A stretch of 16,986 nucleotides of DNA. Source: Actinomycetota bacterium. GTDB taxonomy: Bacteria > Actinomycetota > Actinomycetes > Mycobacteriales > Jatrophihabitantaceae. The notes beneath the pieces were generated by a model that searched no databases, was not told where the DNA came from, and saw only the letters and a program-made list of their open reading frames with translations. The first letter of the stretch is position 1; each line of letters starts with the position of its first letter. Positions 7,054 to 13,634 of this stretch are shown in pieces. The position numbers and the translations under genes are program-made. Location of the stretch: positions 1 through 16,986 of the forward strand of contig JAFAWL010000236.1 of the NCBI GenBank assembly GCA_019241805.1, written 5' to 3'.

Positions 7054-8360
7054 CGCCGGCGCCGACGGCGCCGTCCGAGCCAGATCGGCAGCACCACGGC
7101 ACCCGCCGCCAGCACGGGGGCCGCCGTACCCCCGCCACCCAGGGCCAGTTGCTTGAATGTCGACGGCGTGCCCAGCGTGCGCCAGCGCGACGGCGGCCAG
7201 ACGATGAGCACGGCCTTACCGATCACTGCGCTGCTCGACACCGTGCTGCCGACCGCGTCTGCGCGGAAGTCGTGGGTGTAGTGGTAGCGCGAGTCGGCCG
7301 AGACCGACCGATGGTCACCCATCACCCACAATCGGCCCTTGGGCACCGTCACCGGACCGAACGTCCGCTGGTCGAGCGAGGTGTCGATCGGGGTCGCCTG
7401 ACCGGGCCGGTCGGTCGAGACCCAGGGCAGATCCTGGTAGATGTAGGGCTCGGTCAGCGAACGCCACGGGCCGCCGGGTCCGTTGGTGCTGACCTGCACG
7501 CGGCCCTCGGCATCGCAGCACTGGACCGTCTGGCCGCCGGTGGCGATGACGCGCTTGACCAGATCGTTCTCGTCCGGAGGCACGACACCGATGAGCTGAC
7601 CGACCCAACGGACTGCCCGCACGATCGGATTGCTCGGTGGCTTCGGGGTCGGCTCGTCGTCCCAACCGCTCGGCGCCTTGAACACGACGATGTCGCCCGG
7701 GTGCGGGTCGCGCAGGTGATATATCGGCTTGTTCACGAGGATGCGGTCGCCGGAACAGCCCGTGCACCCGTGCAGCGTCTTCTCCATCGACTCGGACGGG
7801 ATGAAGTACGGCTGCACGAAGAAAGTCTTGATCAGCATGGCGACCACGACCGCGATCGCGATCAGCAGCGGCAGCTCCCACCAGGGCGCCTTACCGCGTT
7901 TGGCCTTACGGGCACGTCGCCGCTCGCGGCGAGAAGGTCCGGTCAGACCGGTGGCCGCGCGGAGTCGACCTGATCCGGACGGGGTCGATCCGGACGCGGT
8001 CGATCCGGACGGGGTCGATCCGGACGGGGTCGACGCGGACGCAGTGACGGGCGCCGGGCTCGTCACCCCGCCGTCGGCAAACACGCCGCCGGGATGATTT
8101 CTGCGCTCGTCGGCCGGGCGGGTTGTGCGCTGCCCGGGTGCGGCCGATGGGCCCGATCGATCGGCGGCCGCGGGCTGGGGGCCGGCCTCGCCGAGGGCTT
8201 CGTCCAGCGCGAGCGAGTCGGCCAAGTGCGGTTCGAGTCCGCCCGGATGCTCAGCGTGGCGGGCGGGCGCGGCGCGGTTTGGCTCGATGGATGTGGGTGA
8301 GTCCGGCTCGGGACGCGGGGGCTGCTCGCCGCCAGGAGGCAGCGGGCCGTCGGAACTCAT
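7050..8360 (-). CDS. lepB: Signal peptidase I with long repeat-bearing cytoplasmic N-terminus
   Basis: Membrane-bound serine protease that removes signal peptides from secreted proteins on the outer face of the cytoplasmic membrane. The protein has 436 residues; residues 1-158 are a polar Pro/Ser/Gly/Ala-rich cytoplasmic extension ending in a strongly basic patch (145-157). The transmembrane anchor is about 161-178. Catalytic Ser191 is in IPSESM and catalytic Lys269 in DLVKRVIATGG; the box E motif MGDHRSVSADSR is at 347-358. Cysteines at 199, 202, 281 and 282 lie in the external domain and could form disulfides. A second hydrophobic segment (about 412-429) ends in seven arginines, which would hold the C-terminus in the cytoplasm. 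The usual core is near 200-270 residues, so the N-terminal extension is long. It starts 20 nt after rplS without a clear ribosome site and overlaps the Nudix gene (GTGA). Confidence 0.95.
   Translation of the reverse strand: MSSDGPLPPGGEQPPRPEPDSPTSIEPNRAAPARHAEHPGGLEPHLADSLALDEALGEAGPQPAAADRSGPSAAPGQRTTRPADERRNHPGGVFADGGVTSPAPVTASASTPSGSTPSGSTASGSTPSGSGRLRAATGLTGPSRRERRRARKAKRGKAPWWELPLLIAIAVVVAMLIKTFFVQPYFIPSESMEKTLHGCTGCSGDRILVNKPIYHLRDPHPGDIVVFKAPSGWDDEPTPKPPSNPIVRAVRWVGQLIGVVPPDENDLVKRVIATGGQTVQCCDAEGRVQVSTNGPGGPWRSLTEPYIYQDLPWVSTDRPGQATPIDTSLDQRTFGPVTVPKGRLWVMGDHRSVSADSRYHYTHDFRADAVGSTVSSSAVIGKAVLIVWPPSRWRTLGTPSTFKQLALGGGGTAAPVLAAGAVVLPIWLGRRRRRRR
7972..8046. repeat. 15-bp tandem repeat inside lepB
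   Basis: Four units of GATCCGGACGGGGTC (7972-7986, 7987-8001, 8002-8016, 8017-8031) are identical except for one base in the second; a decayed fifth unit (8032-8046) follows. The 15-bp period keeps frame and encodes a five-residue SGSTP/SGSTA repeat at about LepB residues 107-131, in the cytoplasmic extension. Such near-identical copies indicate recent slippage or unequal exchange. Confidence 0.9.
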
Positions 8361-8380
8361 CGCGACGCGGCGGGGACGCC

Positions 8381-8737
8381 CTAGCGGGCGGCGGGCTCGC
8401 GCTTCTCCTTGATCTTCGCGGCCTTCCCGCGGAGATCGCGCAAGTAGTAGAGCTTGGCCCGGCGGACATCGCCGCGGGTCACGATCTCGATCTTGTCGAT
8501 GACCGGCGTGTGAACCGGGAACGTCCGCTCCACACCGACGCCGAAACTCACCTTTCGCACGGTGAACGTCTCACGCAGGCCGCCACCCTGACGACGGATT
8601 ACGACGCCCTGGAAGATCTGCACGCGCGAGCGCGTTCCCTCGATGACCCGCACGTGCACCCGCAGGGTGTCGCCCGGACGGAAGTCGGGTACGTCGGACC
8701 GCAGCGATTCGGAGTCGAGCGTGTCCAGGGTGTCCAT
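8381..8737 (-). CDS. rplS: 50S ribosomal protein L19
   Basis: Large-subunit ribosomal protein at the subunit interface. The protein has 118 residues. The L19 signature is clear: FRPGDTLRVHVRVIEG near the start, FQGVVIRRQGGG in the middle and AKLYYLRDLRGKAAKIKE at the end. The ATG at 8737 is chosen over a longer open frame because L19 begins here and an AAGGA ribosome site (8751-8747, minus strand) lies 9 nt upstream. It follows trmD in the order usual for bacteria, but 188 bp separate them, so it likely has its own promoter (see 8738-8925). The first 10 residues are an acidic repeat-like MDTLDTLDSE. lepB follows after 20 nt. Confidence 0.97.
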   Translation of the reverse strand: MDTLDTLDSESLRSDVPDFRPGDTLRVHVRVIEGTRSRVQIFQGVVIRRQGGGLRETFTVRKVSFGVGVERTFPVHTPVIDKIEIVTRGDVRRAKLYYLRDLRGKAAKIKEKREPAAR

Positions 8738-8925
8738 GTCGCACTGTCCTTCGAGGTCGTGTTCCGAGATGGCCCGTGACGATTCTCGGCGCGCCGCACC
8801 GGCGAGAAACGCAGGGCGTGGGCGGCGCCTCGGACACGCGGCCGGGCAACCACTCGATGGTGCCATATCCGCCGCCCGGACGCGAAACCGGCCTCCTGCG
8901 GCGTCGGCGTACGTGGCCGTCCACC
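8738..8925 (-). promoter_or_regulatory. Candidate rplS promoter and leader
   Basis: A 188-bp gap after trmD. ATGGCACCAT (minus strand, plus positions 8866-8857) gives an extended -10 of the form TGGCANNAT, nearly the same as the one before rpsP. Transcription starting near 8850 would leave a leader of about 113 nt ending in the AAGGA site. Within the leader, TTCTCG/CGAGAA (plus 8783-8788 with 8803-8808) and CCGAGA/TCTCGG (8764-8769 with 8784-8789) share the middle arm, so two mutually exclusive 6-bp hairpins are possible. No good -35 is seen. Confidence 0.4.
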
Positions 8926-9711
8926 TCAGTCGGCGCCGATGACCCGTTCGACCGTCTCGCCGTGCTCCACCGTCTCACGGCGCGGTTGCTGGTCGCCGCC
9001 GGTCAGCAGATCGGGGCGACGGCGAGCCGTGAGCGCCCGCGACTGCTCCGCCCGCCAGGTGGCAATCGCTGCGTGGTGCCCGGACAAGAGCACCTCCGGC
9101 ACGTCCAGTCCGCGCCAGCTCGCCGGTTTCGTGTACACCGGGGCTTCGAGGTGGCCGCCGGGGCCGGCCGCGAACGAGTCGTCGCGAGCCGATTCGGCGT
9201 TGCCGAGGACGCCGGGAAGCAGCCGGGCCACCGCCTCGACCACGACCAGGGTCGCGACCTCTCCTCCGGCCAGGACGTAGTCACCGAGGCTCACCTCGTC
9301 GACCAGCATCCGTTGCCGCGCATAGTCGGCAACCCGTGCGTCGATACCCTCGTACCGGCCGCAGGCGAAGACCAGCCACGGCTCGAGTGCCAGTTCGGCC
9401 GCGTGCGTTTGGGTGAAGGGCACCCCCGTCGGCGTCGGGACGATCAACCGGGGCTGCACAACGGTCGCGGGCGGGGCCACGTGATCCAGTGCGCGACCCC
9501 AGGGCTCGGGCAGCATGACCATCCCTGGGCCGCCCCCGTAGGGCGTGTCGTCGACCGTACGATGAGCATCGTCGGTGAACCGGCGCAAATCGTGCAGACC
9601 GAGGGTGATGAGCCCGCGCTCGATCGCCTTCCCGACCAGAGACTGACGCAACGGCGCCAGGTACTCCGGGAAGATGGATACCACGTCGATCCGGAGCCGC
9701 GGCCCGGTCAT
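8926..9711 (-). CDS. trmD: tRNA (guanine37-N1)-methyltransferase TrmD
   Basis: SPOUT-class methyltransferase that uses SAM to make m1G37 next to the anticodon, preventing +1 frameshifting. The protein has 261 residues, close to family length. Visible motifs are VDDTPYGGGPGM (53-64), CGRYEGID (117-124), SLGDYVLAGGE (141-151, the deep trefoil knot) and catalytic Asp178 in DDSF, followed by VPEVLLSGHH (204-213). The C-terminal tail of about 35 residues is Arg/Gln-rich. The ATG start overlaps the rimM stop as ATGA, which supports co-translation with RimM. The order rpsP-KH-rimM-trmD-rplS is the standard bacterial one. Confidence 0.97.
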   Translation of the reverse strand: MTGPRLRIDVVSIFPEYLAPLRQSLVGKAIERGLITLGLHDLRRFTDDAHRTVDDTPYGGGPGMVMLPEPWGRALDHVAPPATVVQPRLIVPTPTGVPFTQTHAAELALEPWLVFACGRYEGIDARVADYARQRMLVDEVSLGDYVLAGGEVATLVVVEAVARLLPGVLGNAESARDDSFAAGPGGHLEAPVYTKPASWRGLDVPEVLLSGHHAAIATWRAEQSRALTARRRPDLLTGGDQQPRRETVEHGETVERVIGAD

Positions 9712-10355
9712 AGCTCGAACAGTCCGTGCGGGGCGTCGACGATCACCGTGGCGGCGCGCAGGTCGACCGCGGTGACGATCGCGCGCACGAACGGCACCAT
9801 GCGCTCGACACCGGACACATCGAGGAGCAGGTAGTCCCCGCCGGCCATGTGCAGCACGTCGATGATCGGCCCGATCGGTGTTCCGGCGGGCGAGCGGGCC
9901 TGCAATCCGATCAGATCAGAGTCGTAGAACTCGTCGGGGTCCTCGAGCTCGTCCCGATCAGTGGTCAGGATTTGCAGACGGATGCCATGCAGGGCGGCCG
10001 CGGCTGCTCGGTCGGCGACCCCCGCGAAGCGGACGACGAACCGATTGCCCTGGTACCGGGCCCACTCGACGGTCAGCGGCGCGGCCGTCGGCGGCCAGGT
10101 TCGTAGTCGTGCGCCGGGCGCGAAACGCAACTCCGGCTGATCGGTTCTCGGTTCGACGAAGACCTCGCCGCCAACCCCATGCGCCGGCCCGATCCGGCCG
10201 ACGTCGACGACGTCGTCGGCCTGCGGCTGGTCGGGGACGTCGTCGGGCTGCGACTGGTCGAGGACGTCCTCGGCCGGGTTCCCGGTCGAGGGCCGGTCGG
10301 CGTCCGGGGTGGAGCGGGCGCGATCAGGTGGCGTGGACCTCGACTGCTCAGTCAC
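9708..10355 (-). CDS. rimM: Ribosome maturation factor RimM with acidic repeat-bearing N-terminal extension
   Basis: Assembly factor that binds ribosomal protein S19 and helps mature the 16S rRNA 3' domain of the 30S subunit. From the GTG at 10355 the protein has 215 residues. Residues 1-49 are a Pro/Asp/Gln-rich extension containing a nine-residue repeat. The RimM domain starts at VDVGRIGPAHGVGGEV (50-65), and the PRC-barrel domain covers about 135-215 (DLIGLQARSPAGTPIG, GGDYLLLDV). No ATG, GTG or TTG codon occurs in frame between 10355 and the RimM core, so the extension must be translated. A further ATG at 10403 would overlap the KH gene by 56 nt and is unlikely. The start overlaps the KH gene end by 8 nt, and the stop overlaps trmD (ATGA). 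Confidence 0.93.
   Translation of the reverse strand: MTEQSRSTPPDRARSTPDADRPSTGNPAEDVLDQSQPDDVPDQPQADDVVDVGRIGPAHGVGGEVFVEPRTDQPELRFAPGARLRTWPPTAAPLTVEWARYQGNRFVVRFAGVADRAAAAALHGIRLQILTTDRDELEDPDEFYDSDLIGLQARSPAGTPIGPIIDVLHMAGGDYLLLDVSGVERMVPFVRAIVTAVDLRAATVIVDAPHGLFEL
10210..10275. repeat. 27-bp tandem repeat inside rimM
   Basis: Two full units start at 10210 and 10237 and differ at 3 of 27 bases; a partial third unit begins at 10264 (ACGTCCTCGG). The period is nine codons and encodes the DDVPDQPQA / EDVLDQSQP repeat in the acidic N-terminal extension of RimM. It stays in frame, so copy number can change without breaking the gene. Confidence 0.85.
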
Positions 10356-10584
10356 GTCCGCTATCGAGCACGTCGACGCGGATTCCCTTGCCGCCGACCC
10401 CATTGATCACCTGGCGCAGCGCCTTTGCCGTGCGACCGTTGCGACCGATGACCCGCCCGAGATCATCGGGGTGAACCGAAATCTCCAGCCGGGTCCCTCG
10501 TCGACCACCGACCGACTCGACGTGCACGTCGTCCGGGTGATCGACGATGCCGCGCACTAGGTGCTCGAGGGCGTCTTCGAGCAC
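10348..10584 (-). CDS. khpA: KH-domain RNA-binding protein KhpA (YlqC family)
   Basis: Single type II KH-domain protein of 78 residues that binds RNA; in other Gram-positive bacteria KhpA partners KhpB (Jag) and affects cell size and small-RNA networks. The RNA-binding GXXG loop is present in VIGRNGRTAKAL (GRNG), preceded by LEISVHPDDLG and followed by the last strand GIRVDVLD. The GTG start lies one base past the rpsP stop, so it is coupled to rpsP; M. tuberculosis Rv2908c has the same size and place. A longer open frame reaching into rpsP is a shadow. The stop overlaps the rimM start by 8 nt. Confidence 0.94.
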   Translation of the reverse strand: MLEDALEHLVRGIVDHPDDVHVESVGGRRGTRLEISVHPDDLGRVIGRNGRTAKALRQVINGVGGKGIRVDVLDSGRD

Positions 10585-10585
10585 G

Positions 10586-11074
10586 TCAGGCCTGCTCCGT
10601 CTCAGGCGACTCGGCGCTGCTCTCCGTGGTAGCGGTCGGCCCGGTTTCGGCCGATTCGCCGGACTCGGCCGCCGGCTCGGCCGCCTTGCGCGGGGCCCGC
10701 TTACGCGCAGTGGTCGCCTCGGGCAACGATTCCCCCGAGGTTTCGGCGAGCGCCGCATTGAAGCGCTCGAGCTTGCTCGGCTTCGGCTCGGCGACCTTCA
10801 TGGGTTCGGGCGCCGGCAGGCCCTTGAACTTCTGCCAGTCGCCGGTGACCTTGAAGATCGCGGCGACGGCTTCGGTCGGCTGGGCGCCGACGCCGAGCCA
10901 GTAGGCCGCCCGCTCGGCATCGACGCGGATGACTGACGGGTCGTTCTTCGGGTGGTACTCGCCGATGGTCTCGATCGACCGACCGTCCCGCTTCGTGCGG
11001 GCGTCGGCCACCACGATCCGGTAGTGCGGCTCGCGCATCTTGCCCAGACGCATCAGCTTGATCTTCGTTGCCAC
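10586..11074 (-). CDS. rpsP: 30S ribosomal protein S16
   Basis: Small-subunit assembly protein. The protein has 162 residues from the GTG at 11074. Residues 1-80 are the S16 core, with ATKIKLMRLGKMREPHYRIVV at the N-terminus (only part quoted as the diagnostic segment), SIETIGEYHPKN in the middle and RAAYWLGVGAQPTEAV near its end. Residues 90-162 form an Ala/Glu/Ser/Pro-rich tail with a basic RKRAPRK patch, as in other actinobacterial S16. The GTG is chosen because the S16 core begins here and a GGAG (11088-11085, minus strand) lies 10 nt upstream; a longer open frame to 11245 encodes unrelated residues. First gene of the rpsP-khpA-rimM-trmD unit. Confidence 0.96.
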   Translation of the reverse strand: MATKIKLMRLGKMREPHYRIVVADARTKRDGRSIETIGEYHPKNDPSVIRVDAERAAYWLGVGAQPTEAVAAIFKVTGDWQKFKGLPAPEPMKVAEPKPSKLERFNAALAETSGESLPEATTARKRAPRKAAEPAAESGESAETGPTATTESSAESPETEQA

Positions 11075-11210
11075 GGGTGCAGTGCTCCAGACTGAGGTTC
11101 GTTGGGCACGCTCAGAGTCGCGTGGGGTCAGCGGCTCGGATGTGCCCGATGGACTGACGCGACGCGGGGAGAGGGCCGCGACGTGCCGGTACTCGCAGAC
11201 ATTCTGCCAT
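11075..11210 (-). promoter_or_regulatory. Candidate rpsP promoter and leader
   Basis: ATGGCAGAAT (minus strand, plus positions 11210-11201) is an extended -10 of the same TGGCANNAT form as before rplS. A start near 11194 would give a leader of about 120 nt. Just upstream of the GGAG ribosome site, GACTGAG (11090-11096) can pair with CTCAGAGTC (11111-11119) with a 2-nt bulge, which would place the site next to a stem. The -35 region (CTGGAT at 17-bp spacing) is weak. Confidence 0.4.
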
Positions 11211-11535
11211 GTCGGCGGCGGAGATCCAGCACGAGCGTCGCGCACCCACCCGGCGTGGCGATGCGGCGCGGGGCCTGCCGACCGGTAGAAAAGGTGTAGG
11301 GCCCCTCGAAGTATGAGTTCGAGGGGCCCTACGTTCGGTTCGCCCGGTAACGCGTTCGAACCTCCCGGGATCCTCTCCGGCTTCCGCGTCGTTACTCGCG
11401 ATTCCCGTCGGTTTCCCGTCGGATCGGGCCGGTTCTCTTCCCGTTCGCGCCTCCCCTTGCGGTTCGGCGTAACGCAATGTCTACCGGCTCGTGGCTAGCC
11501 AGACAAGAGGCAGTTCCCAGATGTCAACCTGACGG
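11211..11535. other. Intergenic region between MFS gene and rpsP promoter
   Basis: About 325 bp without a convincing gene. It holds the hairpin at 11296-11332 (listed separately), an 11-bp tandem duplication (11401-11411 and 11412-11422, sharing TTCCCGTCGG) and a 10-bp palindrome TGGCTAGCCA (11492-11501). Open frames crossing it are Arg/Pro/Ala-rich, run through the hairpin and lack ribosome sites. A small RNA or remnant of a lost gene cannot be excluded. Confidence 0.5.
11296..11332 (-). terminator. Strong intrinsic terminator hairpin
   Basis: GTAGGGCCCCTCGAA (11296-11310) and TTCGAGGGGCCCTAC (11318-11332) pair perfectly over 15 bp with a 7-nt loop. Read on the minus strand, the stem is followed by ACCTTTTCTACC, a short T-run; on the plus strand no T-run follows. 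It therefore most likely ends minus-strand transcripts coming from the MFS gene, about 200 nt after its stop codon, and shields the rpsP promoter. Confidence 0.85.
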
Positions 11536-12936
11536 TCAGACTCGGGGCGAGGTGGACGGATCGCTCACGCCGAGGCTGGCCAACTCCGCGTCGCTGACCA
11601 GATCCCACCCCCGCGCCACGACCCGCACGGGCACGGACAGACCCTGCCGTTGACGACGGATCGCCACCGCTCGCGCCCGTCGCCACCAGCGCACCAGCTG
11701 GGCGATGCCGACCACCTGGACCAGGAGCATCGCGGCGAACGCGACCCGGTAGTCACCGGCCGAGCTTCCGCCGCGCACCTCGAGCGTCGCGCCGACGATG
11801 GCCGATCCCACGATTGCGGCCACAAATCCGCCGACGTTGACGACTCCGGTCGCCGTCCCGACCATGCTGGGCTCGTTGTAGTCGCGGGCCAGGGCAAATC
11901 CGATGGCCGAGACGGGACCTCCCAGTGCGGCGAAGACGACGAGCAACACGACCGGTGCGATGGGCGGGTTGCTGCCGCCCAGTTCGAGGAGAACCAGCCA
12001 GCCGACTGCGGTGCTCACGCACACGCCGATGGCGATGGGCACGCGCAACGACGGCCGCCGTCCGATCACCATCCCGATCGGCGGCCCGGCGATGACCGCC
12101 ATCGCGACGCAGACGAGCAGCACCGCACTCGCGGCCGATTGACTGAAGCCGATCGCTACGAGGTAAGGCACTCCCCAGAGCAGCGTGAAGACGGTGGTCG
12201 TCGACATCGAGGCGAAGTGCACCCAGAACCCGAGCCGCGTTCCCGGCGTCGCCCAGGCGCGACATACCCGGGCGCCCACCCGACGGATCGGCGGCCCGAG
12301 TTCGGACAGCCGCAACGGTGTGAGGGTGGGCGCGTTGTCCGGCACTAGTGACCAGACCGCGAGTGCCGCGCCGGCTGACACCATCGCGGTCACGCCGAAC
12401 GTGGGAGTCCAGCCGGCTGAGTGCAGCGCGAGCGAAAGCGGAACGGTCGCCAGGACGTTGCCGACCGAGCCGAGTACGGCCGTTACGGCGACGATCATCG
12501 GATACTGCCGGGGGTTGAAGTGCAGTGCCGCGAAGCGCAGGACGCTGACGAAGGTGAGCGCGTCACCGGCGCCGAGCAGGGCGCGAGCAGCGAGCGCCAT
12601 CGGGTATGACGGAGCCACCGCAAAGATCAGCTGCGCCACGCCCATCAGTGCGGCGGCGACGGTCAATAGGCGACGCGGCCCGTAGCGGTCGACCAGCACG
12701 CCGGTGGGCACCTGCATGGCCGCATAGACGCCGACCTGCAGGAGGACGAAGACGCTCAGCTGGCCGGCGCCGATGTGAAACCGGTGCGTCGCCTCAAGTC
12801 CGGCAACGCCCAGCGAACTTCGATGGAAGACCGCGGTGAGATACACGAGTGCGGCGATCATCCAACCCCGCACAGCCGTCAGACTGTTGCGTTTCAAGCC
12901 GGTGCCGCGTGAATCGGTCGCTGACGAACCGGTCAC
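11536..12936 (-). CDS. Major facilitator superfamily transporter
   Basis: Twelve-helix secondary transporter of 466 residues in the cytoplasmic membrane; the substrate is unknown. Hydrophobic helices are spread from about residue 24 to 420. The MFS loop 2-3 signature is seen as GVLVDRYGPRRLL (about 79-91), and RALLGAGDALTF follows in helix 4. The C-terminal 50 residues are soluble and basic. The GTG start overlaps the stop of the GntR regulator as GTGA, so regulator and transporter are made together and the transporter is probably under GntR control. By context the cargo may be a small acid, amide or peptide related to the amidohydrolase next door, but this is inference. A strong terminator lies about 200 nt downstream. 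Confidence 0.88.
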   Translation of the reverse strand: MTGSSATDSRGTGLKRNSLTAVRGWMIAALVYLTAVFHRSSLGVAGLEATHRFHIGAGQLSVFVLLQVGVYAAMQVPTGVLVDRYGPRRLLTVAAALMGVAQLIFAVAPSYPMALAARALLGAGDALTFVSVLRFAALHFNPRQYPMIVAVTAVLGSVGNVLATVPLSLALHSAGWTPTFGVTAMVSAGAALAVWSLVPDNAPTLTPLRLSELGPPIRRVGARVCRAWATPGTRLGFWVHFASMSTTTVFTLLWGVPYLVAIGFSQSAASAVLLVCVAMAVIAGPPIGMVIGRRPSLRVPIAIGVCVSTAVGWLVLLELGGSNPPIAPVVLLVVFAALGGPVSAIGFALARDYNEPSMVGTATGVVNVGGFVAAIVGSAIVGATLEVRGGSSAGDYRVAFAAMLLVQVVGIAQLVRWWRRARAVAIRRQRQGLSVPVRVVARGWDLVSDAELASLGVSDPSTSPRV

Positions 12937-13634
12937 GACGGGCCAGACCCACGTGAGGCCAGCAGGTGCGCGGCGCGATCGAGGTGGTCCTGGACGGCAG
13001 ACTCGGCCGCCCGCAGGCTGCGGGCGGCGATCGCGTCAGCTATGCGCTCGTGCTCGGCCAGAGTCGCGCGCAGACGCGACGGATCGATTCGGGAACCGGC
13101 CGGCTCGACCAGGTTGATGACCCCCATCCGCAGTTGCTTGTCGCGCAACGAGCGGTAGAGCTCGATGAGGATCTCGTTGCCCGCGGCGGCCACAATCTGT
13201 TCGTGAAAAGCCCGATCGGCCTCCACGTACGCCGCGGTGTCCCGGTCTTTGACCGCCCGGCGCATCACGTCGATGCGTTCACGTAGCCGTGTCACCAGCG
13301 GCGAGACACCGCCACCGGTGATGACCCGTCGGACGGCGAACGACTCGACCAGATGACGAGTTTCTAGTACGTCGGCCCGCTCCTGCTCGGTGACCGGAAT
13401 CACCATCGCACCCACCTTGGGCAGCAGGCGCAGGAACCCTTCGGCCTGTAGCCGGAGCAGCGCCTCACGAACCGGCGTGCGCGAGACACCCACGGCGTCG
13501 GCCACGCTGGCTTCGGAGAACACCTCGTAGGGCGGCAGCTCCCGGCTGAGAATCGCCTGTCGCGTGTGGCGATAGGCCCGTTCAGCGGCCGACAACGTCA
13601 CCGGTCGGCTTACTTGCATATTGCCCGTATCCAT
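12933..13634 (-). CDS. GntR-family transcriptional regulator, FadR/FCD subfamily
   Basis: DNA-binding regulator of 233 residues. An N-terminal GntR winged helix-turn-helix covers about 15-80, with the typical FSEASVADAVGVSRTPVREALLRLQAEGFL segment (only its family pattern is used). A C-terminal all-helical FCD ligand domain follows; the D-x3-H metal motif is seen in DRAFH, with later histidines in AEHERIAD and VQDHLDRA. FCD domains usually bind a metal and a small carboxylate such as a sugar acid or fatty-acid derivative. The ATG at 13634 has no ribosome site, and a TATCAT -10 lies 9 nt upstream, so the mRNA may be almost leaderless. A palindrome over that -10 suggests self-repression. The stop overlaps the MFS gene start (GTGA). 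The effector is unknown. Confidence 0.92.
   Translation of the reverse strand: MDTGNMQVSRPVTLSAAERAYRHTRQAILSRELPPYEVFSEASVADAVGVSRTPVREALLRLQAEGFLRLLPKVGAMVIPVTEQERADVLETRHLVESFAVRRVITGGGVSPLVTRLRERIDVMRRAVKDRDTAAYVEADRAFHEQIVAAAGNEILIELYRSLRDKQLRMGVINLVEPAGSRIDPSRLRATLAEHERIADAIAARSLRAAESAVQDHLDRAAHLLASRGSGPS

Noticed and set aside
7972..8046. Short regular repeats as a possible CRISPR array.
   Set aside because: The 15-bp units have no spacers between them and lie in frame inside lepB.
8776..9834. Plus-strand open frame of 352 residues opposite trmD and rimM.
   Set aside because: Antisense shadow of trmD and of the rimM end; no motif and no ribosome site.
11350..11375. TTCGAA within a GC-rich context suggesting a tRNA T-loop.
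   Set aside because: The bases on either side do not form a 5-bp T-stem, and no acceptor or anticodon arm can be placed around it.
11112..11477. Minus-strand open frame of 121 residues between the MFS gene and rpsP.
   Set aside because: It runs straight through the 15-bp terminator hairpin and the rpsP promoter and has low-complexity Arg/Pro content.
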